Shown here in pieces: positions 52,133 through 60,823 of a stretch of DNA of 64,000 bases. Positions within the stretch are counted from its first letter, which is position 1, and each line of letters starts with the position of its first letter. The translations under genes were made by a program, and so were the position numbers. This stretch comes from Granulosicoccus sp045110515. GTDB lineage: Bacteria; Pseudomonadota; Gammaproteobacteria; Granulosicoccales; Granulosicoccaceae. The stretch lies in assembly GCA_045110515.1 (NCBI GenBank), contig JBGCGD010000003.1:62001-126000 (forward strand), given 5' to 3'. A model generated the notes under the pieces. The model was not told the DNA's origin. It did no database searches and worked only from the letters and a program-made list of their open reading frames with translations.

Positions 52133-53755
52133 TTATCGAGTGACCGTCGAAGGTTCGATGACAGGGGCAGTCTCGAACGTGTGGTATGGCGCTGGAGATG
52201 GAACAGTCCATTCCAAGCCTCTTGCTCCTTCCCAAACTTCGCCGGTAGCCTTTTCACCACCGCGTACACACTTGACAATGATGTACACGAACATGAGCTG
52301 GCTGAAGCCGAACCCGAAAGCACCGATGGAGGCAATCATGTTCCAGTCAGCAAACTGCAGACTGTAATCCGGAATACGTCGTGGCATGCCGGCTAATCCT
52401 ACAAAGTGCATAGGGAAGAACAAGACGTTGACGAAAATGGTTGAGATCCAGAAGTGCATCTTGCCCAGCTTCTCGTCGTACATGTTACCGGTCCACTTTG
52501 GCAACCAGTAGTAGGTAGCAGCCATAAGTGAGTAGATGGCGCCCGGAACCAATACATAGTGGAAGTGAGCAACCACAAAGTAGGTATCGTGATATTGGAT
52601 GTCAGCTGGCGTGATCGCGAGCATCAAGCCCGACAAACCACCCACAGTAAACATGATGACAAAACCAATTGCGAAGAGCATCGGGGTTTCGAATGTCATT
52701 GCGCCGCGCCACATTGTTGCGACCCAGTTGAAAACCTTAACGCCGGTTGGCACTGAGATCATCATGGTGGAGAACATAAAGAACAACTCACCGGCCAACG
52801 GCATACCCGTTGTAAACATGTGGTGGGCCCAAACGATAAACGACAAGAATGCAATTGACGCTGTCGCATACACCATTGAGTCATATCCGAACAGTTCTTT
52901 ACGAGCAAACGTTGGAATGATTGAAGAGACAATACCAAAAGCCGGCAGAATCAAGATGTAAACTTCCGGGTGTCCAAAGAACCAGAAAATATGCTGGAAC
53001 ATGACTGGATCACCGCCGCCTGCAGCACTGAAAAAGCTCGTACCGAAATAACGGTCTGTCAGCAACATTGTTACCGCGCCAGCAAATACCGGAATAGTGG
53101 CGATAAGCAGATAAGCCGTGATGAGCCATGTCCATACGAACATAGGCATTTTCATGAAGGTCATGCCCGGTGGACGCATATTGAAAATGGTGGCTACGAT
53201 GTTGATCGAGCCCATGACCGACGAAATTCCCATGAAGTGAATTGCAAAGATAACAAACGCAAAGCTATCGCCCATTTGCAGTACAAGCGGCGGATAAAGC
53301 GTCCAACCACCTGCGGGACCGCCGCTGTCCATGAACAAAGTGGAAAGCATGATCAGGAAGGCAAACGGCATGATCCAGAAAGACCAGTTGTTCAGTCTTG
53401 GCAGAGCCATGTCTGGTGCGCCGATCATCATCGGGATCATCCAGTTAGCCAAACCTACGAAGGCTGGCATAACGACGCCAAAAATCATGACGATTGCGTG
53501 AAGCGTTGTCATTGAGTTGAAGAACATCGGATCGACGATCTGAATTCCAGGCTGGAAAAGTTCTGCCCGGATAACCAGTGCCATAGCACCACCGATGAAA
53601 AACATAACTAGAGAGAACCAGAGGTACAAAGTACCGATGTCCTTATGGTTGGTCGTAGTGACCCAACGCATTAGACCTGGAGCAGGCCCGTGCTCGTCGT
53701 GATCATGATGCGCATGATCATCCGGTGCGTGGTGTGTGACGTCATTTGAGCTCAT
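52133..53755 (-). CDS. coxA: Cytochrome c oxidase subunit I
   Basis: The 540-residue catalytic subunit of a heme-copper oxidase. The CuB-binding HPEVY motif (WFFGHPEVYILILPAFG) with the cross-linked His-Tyr pair, and VWAHHMF with the two other CuB histidines, and HFHYVLVPGAIY for the heme ligands are all present. The conserved glutamate of GHPEVY marks an A-type enzyme. Overlaps coxB by one base (TGATG). Confidence 0.98.
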   Translation of the reverse strand: MSSNDVTHHAPDDHAHHDHDEHGPAPGLMRWVTTTNHKDIGTLYLWFSLVMFFIGGAMALVIRAELFQPGIQIVDPMFFNSMTTLHAIVMIFGVVMPAFVGLANWMIPMMIGAPDMALPRLNNWSFWIMPFAFLIMLSTLFMDSGGPAGGWTLYPPLVLQMGDSFAFVIFAIHFMGISSVMGSINIVATIFNMRPPGMTFMKMPMFVWTWLITAYLLIATIPVFAGAVTMLLTDRYFGTSFFSAAGGGDPVMFQHIFWFFGHPEVYILILPAFGIVSSIIPTFARKELFGYDSMVYATASIAFLSFIVWAHHMFTTGMPLAGELFFMFSTMMISVPTGVKVFNWVATMWRGAMTFETPMLFAIGFVIMFTVGGLSGLMLAITPADIQYHDTYFVVAHFHYVLVPGAIYSLMAATYYWLPKWTGNMYDEKLGKMHFWISTIFVNVLFFPMHFVGLAGMPRRIPDYSLQFADWNMIASIGAFGFGFSQLMFVYIIVKCVRGGEKATGEVWEGARGLEWTVPSPAPYHTFETAPVIEPSTVTR

Positions 53756-54999
53756 CAGTTGACTCCCGTAGTTGTGTTCATGTCAGGCAGAGCGGCGACA
53801 CTTGCCGGAGCACTGATGTCGAGACCATCACGCAACGACTTGATATGTGCTGGCTGGAGTGTGTCTCCTGTGCTGTTGCCAAAAGCATTTCGCTGAAAAG
53901 TAATGACCGCAGCGATGTCTGCATCGCTCAGCACATCGCTGAACTTTGTCATCATTGAGCCTTCGATACCGTTCATGACTGTATCCACGTGTTGATCGAT
54001 GCTGCCTGTGGCAATCTCACTCCCTGCAATTGCTGGGAACATGCCCGGAATGCCTTGACCTTCGGCCTGGTGACAACTCATGCAGTTGGCCTGATAAACC
54101 TTTTCACCAACGCTGACCAGTTCTTTATGAGCCCACTGGCGCTCTGACTGCCCACTAGCGGACGCCATCGCGCTTTGCTTCTCGGCAATCCAGCTGTCGT
54201 ATTCTTCTTGAGATACTGCTCGAACAACGACTGGCATAAAGCCGTGGTCGCGACCGCAAAGCTCTGCGCACTTTCCGCGGTAGATGCCCGGCTCCTCGAT
54301 GAGAGCCCAGTTTTCGTTGATGAATCCGGGGATAGCATCTTTTTTGACCGCCAAGTCAGGAACCCACCATGAATGGATAACGTCAGCTGCGGTATGCAGA
54401 AATCGGATTTTCTTACCAACCGGCACAACCAGCTCGTTGTCGACTTCCTTCAGGTAGATCTCGCCTTCGCCTTGGTAGTTACCTGACTCAGGCACGAAGG
54501 TAGACTGCAGATCGATATCTGAACCCATCTGACGAGCCTGGTTGTGAGTCGGCTCTAGCTGGCTGAAAAACGACACGCCGCTGTCCATGTACTCATAGTG
54601 CCAACGCCACTGGTAGCCGGTGACTTTGATGGACATTTCGGAATCGCTGAAATCTTCCATTTTTATCAAAACCCGGGCCGCTGGAATCGCCATGGCGATC
54701 AAAATAATCAGCGGAACGACGGTCCAGACAATTTCAACGGTTGTGCTCTCGTGAAACGTCGCAGGCTTAGCACCTTTGGATTTCCGATGAACAAACATGG
54801 AGTAAATCATGACAGCGAACACTGCTGCACCGATTGCGCAACAGATATAAAAAATCCGCATATGGAGGGTATACACCTCGTTGCTGATCTCCGTTACGCC
54901 TTGCGGCATGTTCAACGCTCCCCAGTCTGCCCAAGCGCCCAACGGCACCAGTAGCAGCATCAACGACAGAAGCGCCCAACGAGAAACGTTAGACGTCAT
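53755..54999 (-). CDS. coxB: Cytochrome c oxidase subunit II fused to a c-type cytochrome domain
   Basis: A 414-residue subunit. A signal peptide (to about residue 24) and two membrane helices lead to the CuA cupredoxin domain with VIHSWWVPDLAVKKDA and KCAELCGRDHGFM (both Cys, His, Met ligands). A C-terminal extension adds a cytochrome c domain with CMSCH (heme attachment, near 305) and an axial Met region in MMTKFSDVLSD. That is the caa3-type arrangement, so it can take electrons directly from a membrane quinol:cytochrome c system. Preceded by GGAG 9 nt before ATG. Confidence 0.97.
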   Translation of the reverse strand: MTSNVSRWALLSLMLLLVPLGAWADWGALNMPQGVTEISNEVYTLHMRIFYICCAIGAAVFAVMIYSMFVHRKSKGAKPATFHESTTVEIVWTVVPLIILIAMAIPAARVLIKMEDFSDSEMSIKVTGYQWRWHYEYMDSGVSFFSQLEPTHNQARQMGSDIDLQSTFVPESGNYQGEGEIYLKEVDNELVVPVGKKIRFLHTAADVIHSWWVPDLAVKKDAIPGFINENWALIEEPGIYRGKCAELCGRDHGFMPVVVRAVSQEEYDSWIAEKQSAMASASGQSERQWAHKELVSVGEKVYQANCMSCHQAEGQGIPGMFPAIAGSEIATGSIDQHVDTVMNGIEGSMMTKFSDVLSDADIAAVITFQRNAFGNSTGDTLQPAHIKSLRDGLDISAPASVAALPDMNTTTGVN

Positions 55000-55132
55000 A
55001 ACTACTCTCCAAAAAATTAAACAAATAAACGATCAGCACTCTCGCGCTTAAACCTGATGAACCTGCGCGCCCCATAGGGAAGTCAGGAACTTGTTGGTAA
55101 CTCTTAATTCTACACCCTGAAGATTCAAAGGC

Positions 55133-55618
55133 CTATGCCTGATTACTCAGTGCGCTCTGCAATTCTGTGTACAACTCTTTTTTTTCTTCCCTGTTCAGAC
55201 TGCTTCCCAGTACGTAGCATTTTCCGTGAGCCGACACGCTTAAATCCCCGACTTCAAATATGTTTTCCGGGCAGCTGTAGGACAACCGACTGAACCGGCG
55301 TGGCAAGTTTACAGTGACATCGGGTTGATTGTAGCCCCACTCCAACCGAATCGCTTCATTGTTAAGCGTAATTACCTCTTTTCTGGACAACCTTTTTAGC
55401 GTTAGGTACAAACAAACCACTATCAGGATGATCTCTGCACCAGCAAAGGGGATAACCATCCATAGACCGAATGTCGCCATGGCAATGGCCACACCCATGC
55501 AAATGACGCCCAGGCTGGCAGCCAGATAGAGGTTGGCACGCCAGCTCATGGACTGATTAGCTTTCACTATCAGACGAGTGGTCTTGCCGTTCTCCTCCTG
55601 AACTTCAATCACAGGCAA
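55133..55618 (-). CDS. DUF2244 family integral membrane protein
   Basis: A 161-residue protein with two helices (about 29-68) flanked by hydrophilic N- and C-terminal domains. LRLSRKEVITLNNEAIRLEWGY and the C-terminal LSVSAHGKCYVLGSSLNREEKKELY fit DUF2244, a family often next to cox genes. Upstream of coxB by about 130 nt on the same strand. Function unknown. Confidence 0.8.
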   Translation of the reverse strand: MPVIEVQEENGKTTRLIVKANQSMSWRANLYLAASLGVICMGVAIAMATFGLWMVIPFAGAEIILIVVCLYLTLKRLSRKEVITLNNEAIRLEWGYNQPDVTVNLPRRFSRLSYSCPENIFEVGDLSVSAHGKCYVLGSSLNREEKKELYTELQSALSNQA

Positions 55619-55730
55619 TTTTCCTAAACAACGCCGGTCTACCTATTTTGTAGATGTGTTTACGACAATCGACAACGAATGGTTGCCATGAACTAACCGC
55701 AGCTAATGTCATGCCACCCTAATAGAGGCG

Positions 55731-56630
55731 CTATCGTCCAATTTTACTGCTCCATGAACCTCTCAGGCTATCTGCGGGTATGCTATATTCGGAATCAGAG
55801 TTTTGCCTAGATGGAAGCAATTCTCCTTTCCAGCCATGACCGTGAACTAGCTCGAGAGATACCTTAAAACGCTCAGCTTCCCCGGCATTGGCGCTTAACG
55901 ATTGCCTAACACTCGGCGACATCAGGCCCAGGCGCCGCCCAGTCGCGACATTGACCGCCCCCAAAGCCCTCAATTCATGCTGCAACGCCCCAATATCAGG
56001 GTAATCAACATTGAGCGAATCTCTGTCCAGCACTGGCGCTGCGAACCCGGCTGCCATGAGTGAATCACCGATATCATGCATATCTATCAGGCCGAACTCA
56101 TGCAGATAACCGTCAATGCAGGCCCAAGCGGCTCGGTACTCTTTTAACGTGTCTGGGCCTGCACTAGCAAACATGAAAGCGCCGCCTGACGTCAAAACGC
56201 GAGCGACCTCTTCAAAAACTCTATGGGGTGAGTGACACCACGGCAGCATCAGGTTAGACACCACCAGATCAAACGACTCAGCTGCAAAAGGGAGTTGATG
56301 CGGGTCACACTCAAGCCGCACGGGATTTTTCGGCTGCGATCGAAGCCAGGCTGGCCAACTACGGGGAATTTTGGCCGGTGGGAGTGTCGCAAAATCGCAA
56401 CCGATGATTTCGGCTGAGGGATATTTTTGCTGCAAAGAATCCAATTGGTAGCCGGTTCGACAACCCAGATCTAACACGGTTTTAGGCGCAATTGCCAGCA
56501 AATCCAATCGTTCAAGCAGTTGCTCGGATGTTGCCTCAAACACAGCTGAGAACTGGTCAAACGCGTGCTGATTTCTGACCAAGCTTCTGCGTACCTGCGC
56601 CACCGAGCCGGGTTGAATGAGAGAGCTCAT
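55731..56630 (-). CDS. BioC/NDUFAF5-like SAM-dependent methyltransferase
   Basis: A 299-residue class I methyltransferase. The motif I is TVLDLGCRTGYQLD, followed by LPFAAESFDLVVSNLMLPWC and a GGAFMFASAGPDTLKEYRAAW stretch typical of the BioC/NDUFAF5 group. BioC methylates malonyl-ACP to start biotin synthesis; NDUFAF5 hydroxylates or modifies complex I. No other bio gene is adjacent, so the assignment between them is open. Confidence 0.8.
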   Translation of the reverse strand: MSSLIQPGSVAQVRRSLVRNQHAFDQFSAVFEATSEQLLERLDLLAIAPKTVLDLGCRTGYQLDSLQQKYPSAEIIGCDFATLPPAKIPRSWPAWLRSQPKNPVRLECDPHQLPFAAESFDLVVSNLMLPWCHSPHRVFEEVARVLTSGGAFMFASAGPDTLKEYRAAWACIDGYLHEFGLIDMHDIGDSLMAAGFAAPVLDRDSLNVDYPDIGALQHELRALGAVNVATGRRLGLMSPSVRQSLSANAGEAERFKVSLELVHGHGWKGELLPSRQNSDSEYSIPADSLRGSWSSKIGR

Positions 56631-56730
56631 GATCGAGAATGTCTTTTGAGGGCGATCAAAGGGTTGGATCTTGCGCGCGTTATTCTTATATAGTCCCTGC
56701 CATCTGATTCATGACCTAGGACACTCAATC

Positions 56731-57336
56731 GTGTTTAGCGCTGATCTTGCCATACCTGCTCTGTTCGTTGGGGTTCTTGCCTATTTAGTCGGTTCAGTAT
56801 CCGCCGCTATTCTCGTTTGCAAGGCGATGGGGCTTAACGACCCTCGAACCGAGGGCTCCGGCAACCCGGGCGCCACCAATGTTCTACGCGTGGGTGGCAA
56901 AGTTCCCGCAGCGCTGACGCTTTTGGGCGATGCACTCAAGGGCTTTTTGCCCGTGATAGTGACAGCCGCTTTGATAGATCACGCGCCAACAGTCGCCCTT
57001 GCAGCGCTAGCGGCGTTCCTTGGGCACTTGTATCCGATCTTTTTCGACTTTCGGGGTGGCAAAGGTGTAGCAACCGGATTTGGGGCGTTGCTTGGCCTGA
57101 ATCTGACGATTGGTGCCTTGGCACTGCTCACTTGGCTGGCAATGAGCCTTGCGCTTAAGCGATCTTCACTAGCCGGTCTGATCACGTTTGTGCTTATCCC
57201 GCTTTATTTGCTGTTTGATCAACAGACAATCTACGCTGTAGCGTTTGTCATTATCGGTGCGTTTATTTTTTATACTCACCGGTCTAACATTCAACGTCTG
57301 ATAAACGGCACCGAACCCGTCATTGGCAAAAAATAG
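56731..57336 (+). CDS. plsY: Acyl-phosphate:glycerol-3-phosphate acyltransferase
   Basis: Makes lysophosphatidic acid from acyl phosphate at the inner membrane, the first step of phospholipid synthesis. The 201-residue protein (start GTG 56731, with AGGA 9 nt before; the frame opens earlier at 56671) has AYLVGSVSAAILV, EGSGNPGATNVLRVGG and FRGGKGVATGFGAL, the three PlsY motifs, and five hydrophobic helices. Divergent from the BioC-like gene and convergent with tsaD. Confidence 0.94.
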   Translation: MFSADLAIPALFVGVLAYLVGSVSAAILVCKAMGLNDPRTEGSGNPGATNVLRVGGKVPAALTLLGDALKGFLPVIVTAALIDHAPTVALAALAAFLGHLYPIFFDFRGGKGVATGFGALLGLNLTIGALALLTWLAMSLALKRSSLAGLITFVLIPLYLLFDQQTIYAVAFVIIGAFIFYTHRSNIQRLINGTEPVIGKK

Positions 57337-57364
57337 GAAAAGCCCTTAACATACTGAAAGTATT

Positions 57365-58393
57365 CTAATTTAGAGTATCTAGAGGCCACCTTGGCTTAAC
57401 TTTAACGCCTAGTTCAGACACCTCTCCGCGCGCCAAACGCTGAGCACCCGCAAGCGCAATCATGGCGCCGTTATCGGTACAAAATTCCAGTCGCGGATAA
57501 AAAACCTGCACGCCTTCTGCGGTTAAAGCATCTGCGGCGGCCCTTAGCTGTCGGTTAGCACTGACTCCTCCGGAAATCACAAGCCTCGTCAAACCGGTTT
57601 CCTGTAAGGCTTTCTGACTTTTACCGATAAGAACGTCAACCACAGCTTGTTCAAAACTGGCGGCCAAATCTGCCATAAACTGGGGATGGCGATCATCTGG
57701 GCCATCGAAGCTTTTGTAACGCGTAATCGCCGCCGTTTTCAACCCGCTGAAACTGAAGTCTAGATTCGGTCTATTCATCATGGGGCGCGGTAATTTAACC
57801 CGGCTAGCATCGCCGGAACTGGCTAAAGCCGACAACGCTGGCCCACCTGGATAACCCAAGTCGAGCATTTTCGCAGTCTTATCGAACGCCTCACCCGCTG
57901 CGTCATCAATGGACTCACCCAGAAGCTCATAATCTCCCAACGAAGTCACTCTGACCAACTGCGTGTGCCCGCCTGATACCAATAAGCACAAAAAAGGAAA
58001 CTCAGGAGGCTCATCTTCCAGCATCGGTGCTAACAAATGCCCCTCCAAGTGATGCACGCCAAGAGCTGGGCGTTCAATTGCCCACGCCAAACCTTGCGCC
58101 ATCATCGCGCCGGTCAGCAACGCTCCGGCCAATCCAGGGCCAGCTGTGTAGGCCACCGCATCAATATCTTCCAGAGAAATTTCAGCCATTTCACACACTT
58201 GGCGTGTCAGCGGCACCAACCTTCGAACATGGTCGCGAGATGCCAGCTCAGGCACTACGCCGCCATAAAGCGCATGCAAGTCCACCTGACTAAACAGCGA
58301 ATGGGCCAGAAGACCGCGCTCAGAGCTGTACAAAGCCAGCCCTGTTTCATCGCAGGAGCTCTCGATTCCGAGGGTAATCATGGAATTTTTCAA
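57365..58393 (-). CDS. tsaD: tRNA N6-adenosine threonylcarbamoyltransferase
   Basis: Transfers threonylcarbamoyl to A37 of ANN-decoding tRNAs. The 342-residue protein has the ASKHA core: LGIESSCDETGLALY, HHLEGHLLAPM with the iron/metal histidines, and LLVSGGHTQLV. Two ATGs, 58393 and 58381, are possible; the latter begins at the family N-terminus. Divergent from rpsU. Confidence 0.97.
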   Translation of the reverse strand: MKNSMITLGIESSCDETGLALYSSERGLLAHSLFSQVDLHALYGGVVPELASRDHVRRLVPLTRQVCEMAEISLEDIDAVAYTAGPGLAGALLTGAMMAQGLAWAIERPALGVHHLEGHLLAPMLEDEPPEFPFLCLLVSGGHTQLVRVTSLGDYELLGESIDDAAGEAFDKTAKMLDLGYPGGPALSALASSGDASRVKLPRPMMNRPNLDFSFSGLKTAAITRYKSFDGPDDRHPQFMADLAASFEQAVVDVLIGKSQKALQETGLTRLVISGGVSANRQLRAAADALTAEGVQVFYPRLEFCTDNGAMIALAGAQRLARGEVSELGVKVKPRWPLDTLN

Positions 58394-58409
58394 AGAAATA
58401 TCACGAAGT

Positions 58410-58439
58410 TTGAGTTTATGGCACGGAACCCGTTATAAT
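58410..58439 (+). promoter_or_regulatory. Sigma-70 promoter of rpsU
   Basis: TTGAGT (58410-58415) and TATAAT (58434-58439), 18 nt apart, 37 nt before the S21 start. The TATAAT hexamer is perfect. The promoter lies in the narrow divergent region with tsaD. Confidence 0.7.
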
Positions 58440-58475
58440 AGAGAGCTTTCCGCGATTCAGCCGAGTAATTCATTA

Positions 58476-58691
58476 ATGCCTTCAGTACGTGTCAAAGAGA
58501 ACGAACCCTTCGAAATGGCTTTACGCCGTTTTAAGCGATCTTGCGAAAAAGCGGGAGTTCTCACAGAAACTCGCCGTCGTGAATTCTACGAAAAACCAAC
58601 CACTGAGCGTAAGCGTAAAGCGGCAGCAGCTGTTAAGCGCCATCAGAAAAAGGTTTCTAAAGAATCTTCACGTCGCGTAAGAATGTATTAA
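58476..58691 (+). CDS. rpsU: Ribosomal protein bS21
   Basis: A 71-residue small-subunit protein: MPSVRVKENEPFEMALRRFKRSCEKAGVL with the basic tail RKRKAAAAVKRH. ATG 58476 is the family start; the frame opens upstream without protein-like content. Followed by a hairpin and yqeY, but not dnaG or rpoD. Confidence 0.98.
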   Translation: MPSVRVKENEPFEMALRRFKRSCEKAGVLTETRRREFYEKPTTERKRKAAAAVKRHQKKVSKESSRRVRMY

Positions 58692-58707
58692 GAATAACGT
58701 ACTGGCA

Positions 58708-58728
58708 GCTGGGCAATTGTCCCAGCTA
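58708..58728 (+). terminator. Hairpin between rpsU and yqeY
   Basis: AGCTGGG (58708-58714) and CCCAGCT (58722-58728) form a 7-bp stem without a T run, so it may be a processing site or partial terminator. Confidence 0.5.
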
Positions 58729-58889
58729 CCTTAGTCTGTTATTCGCCATTCTAGATCTAACCACCTTAGCGTCTTAGATCAACAATACGATACTCCGCCC
58801 CCTAGCATTACGCCACAGCGTGTCTGTGCGTGCAAAACACAGCAACCAGCGTAAAATGCTCCACCCATTTGGTTTATTGGAGCCACGTG

Positions 58890-59339
58890 ATGAGTGAAAC
58901 ACGTCAACGCATCTTAGATGACATCAAAACAGCGATGAAAGCAGGCGATAAGCCTCGTTTAGCCACGCTAAGACTGATGTCAGCTGCCATCAAACAAAAA
59001 GAAGTCGATGAGCGTATCGAGCTCAACGAAGAAGCCACGCTTGCCATCATCGATAAACTGATGAAGCAGCGAAGAGAATCCATCTCTCAGTATGAAGCTG
59101 CGGGACGTGACGATCTGGTTGCGCAAGAGCAAGCCGAGGCAGAGATTATCAAGACTTATCTGCCAGAGGCATTAAGCGACGATGAAATTTCTGCGATCAT
59201 AGCTGAAGCTATTGAGACTACTGGCGCGGCGTCCGTAAAAGATATGGGCAAGGTTATGGGCATGGTAAAGCCCAAACTTCAAGGTCGTGCCGACATGTCC
59301 AGCGTCAGCAAAAACATTAAAGATCGCCTCAATTCGTGA
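58890..59339 (+). CDS. yqeY: GatB/YqeY domain-containing protein
   Basis: A 149-residue protein with the YqeY helical fold related to the tail domain of GatB: LDDIKTAMKAGDKPRLATLRLMSAAIKQKEVDERIEL and the C-terminal DMGKVMGMVKPKLQGRADMSSVSKNIK. The true start is ATG 58890, with TTGGAG upstream. Binds tRNA or acts in amidation; exact role unknown. It follows rpsU, as in many gammaproteobacteria. Confidence 0.93.
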   Translation: MSETRQRILDDIKTAMKAGDKPRLATLRLMSAAIKQKEVDERIELNEEATLAIIDKLMKQRRESISQYEAAGRDDLVAQEQAEAEIIKTYLPEALSDDEISAIIAEAIETTGAASVKDMGKVMGMVKPKLQGRADMSSVSKNIKDRLNS

Positions 59340-59351
59340 TCTTTTAATCCG

Positions 59352-59371
59352 GTGCCCGCAATGCGGGGCAC
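59352..59371 (+). other. Hairpin upstream of gltD
   Basis: GTGCCCGC (59352-59359) pairs with GCGGGGCAC (59363-59371) with one bulged G. It sits between the yqeY stop and the gltD ribosome binding site and lacks a T tract. Confidence 0.4.
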
Positions 59372-59392
59372 ATTTAGGATAAGGAAATATCT

Positions 59393-60823
59393 ATGAGTGA
59401 CATGATCTTTCAGTTTCTGGATCTTCCAAGAAAAGACCCAAAAAAGGTCAAAGTCCCGGTTCGGATAAAACATTTTAAGGAAATCTACGGGCAGTTTTCT
59501 GCTGAAAAAGCAGGAAAACAGGCAGGCAGATGCTTGTCGTGCGGCAATCCGTATTGCGAATGGAAGTGCCCGGTACATAACTACATTCCCAATTGGCTGA
59601 AACTGGTTGCTGAAGGCAATTTATTCGAAGCCGCTGAAATGTCGCACAAGACGAACTCTCTGCCTGAGATGTGTGGTCGCGTTTGCCCTCAAGATCGACT
59701 GTGCGAAGGTGCTTGCACACTCAACGATGGATTCGGCGCCGTCACTATCGGCTCTATCGAAAAGTACATAACCGACGAAGCCTTAAAAAAGGGTTGGCGC
59801 CCAGATATGTCTGATGTTGTACCCACCGGACAAAAAGTAGCCATCATTGGCGCTGGCCCTGCAGGTCTGGGCTGTGCTGACATCCTGACACGCAATGGCG
59901 TGAAGGCGGTTGTTTACGACCGATACTCAGAAATCGGCGGGCTGCTGACGTTCGGCATACCCCCGTTCAAACTTGAAAAAGAAGTGGTCTTCACTCGTCG
60001 CGACATCATGGAAGAGATGGGTGTTGAGTTCGTGTTGAACACAGATGTCGGTAAAGACATTCCTTTCCAACAACTGCTTGACGAATACGACGCGGTTTTC
60101 TTAGGCATGGGAACCTACACCTCTATGCGTGGTGGCTTCCCAGGCGAAGATCTTAACAATGTGCACGAAGCACTACCGTTCCTTATCTCAAACGTTAACT
60201 ATCAATACGGTTGGGACAAAGATAAAGATAACTTCGTTGACCTGAAAGATAAGAACGTCGTTGTTCTCGGCGGTGGTGATACTGCTATGGACTGTAACCG
60301 CACATCAATCAGACAATCTGCCAAGTCAGTAACGTGCGCTTATCGCCGTGACGAAAAGAACATGCCGGGTTCACGTCGCGAAGTGAAAAACGCAAAAGAA
60401 GAAGGCGTAAAGTTTGTCTGGAACAGACAACCCATTGAGCTCGTCGGCGACGATCAGGGCAACGTGACCGGCGTCAAAGTGGTAACAACGAAGATGGGTG
60501 AGCCTGATCAACGAGGTCGGCGTATGCCCACGGTGGTTGAAGGATCAGAGGAAGTCATACCTGCCGATGCCGTGTTGGTTGCCTTCGGTTTCAGACCTAA
60601 CCCTGCCGAATGGTTTACAGACTTTGACATCCAAACGGACGATTCTGGGAGAGTCATAGCACCTGAGAACGGTGGATTCACGCATCAGACCACCAACCCT
60701 AAAATATTTGCAGGTGGTGATATGGTCCGGGGCTCTGATCTCGTTGTCACAGCAGTCTTCGAAGGCCGAAACGCCGCAGATGGCATCATTCGCTATTTAG
60801 CGGAGACAGTCGACGCACCATGA
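59393..60823 (+). CDS. gltD: Glutamate synthase small subunit
   Basis: The NADPH-oxidising beta subunit of glutamate synthase. The 476-residue protein has N-terminal cysteine clusters (CLSCGNPYCEWKCP, CGRVCPQDRLCEGAC) for the 4Fe-4S centres, FAD-binding VAIIGAGPAGLGCA and the NADPH site VVVLGGGDTAMDC. Length matches the family. AAGGA precedes its ATG. The gltB partner is not in this window. It overlaps hemE by 4 nt. Confidence 0.95.
   Translation: MSDMIFQFLDLPRKDPKKVKVPVRIKHFKEIYGQFSAEKAGKQAGRCLSCGNPYCEWKCPVHNYIPNWLKLVAEGNLFEAAEMSHKTNSLPEMCGRVCPQDRLCEGACTLNDGFGAVTIGSIEKYITDEALKKGWRPDMSDVVPTGQKVAIIGAGPAGLGCADILTRNGVKAVVYDRYSEIGGLLTFGIPPFKLEKEVVFTRRDIMEEMGVEFVLNTDVGKDIPFQQLLDEYDAVFLGMGTYTSMRGGFPGEDLNNVHEALPFLISNVNYQYGWDKDKDNFVDLKDKNVVVLGGGDTAMDCNRTSIRQSAKSVTCAYRRDEKNMPGSRREVKNAKEEGVKFVWNRQPIELVGDDQGNVTGVKVVTTKMGEPDQRGRRMPTVVEGSEEVIPADAVLVAFGFRPNPAEWFTDFDIQTDDSGRVIAPENGGFTHQTTNPKIFAGGDMVRGSDLVVTAVFEGRNAADGIIRYLAETVDAP

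Noticed and set aside
52970..53515. A 181-codon plus-strand open frame inside coxA
   Set aside because: It is entirely antisense to the highly conserved coxA gene and is rich in His and Arg from reading conserved codons backwards; no ribosome binding site.
59352..59371. Hairpin before gltD as a riboswitch
   Set aside because: Too short for any known riboswitch, no conserved aptamer elements seen.
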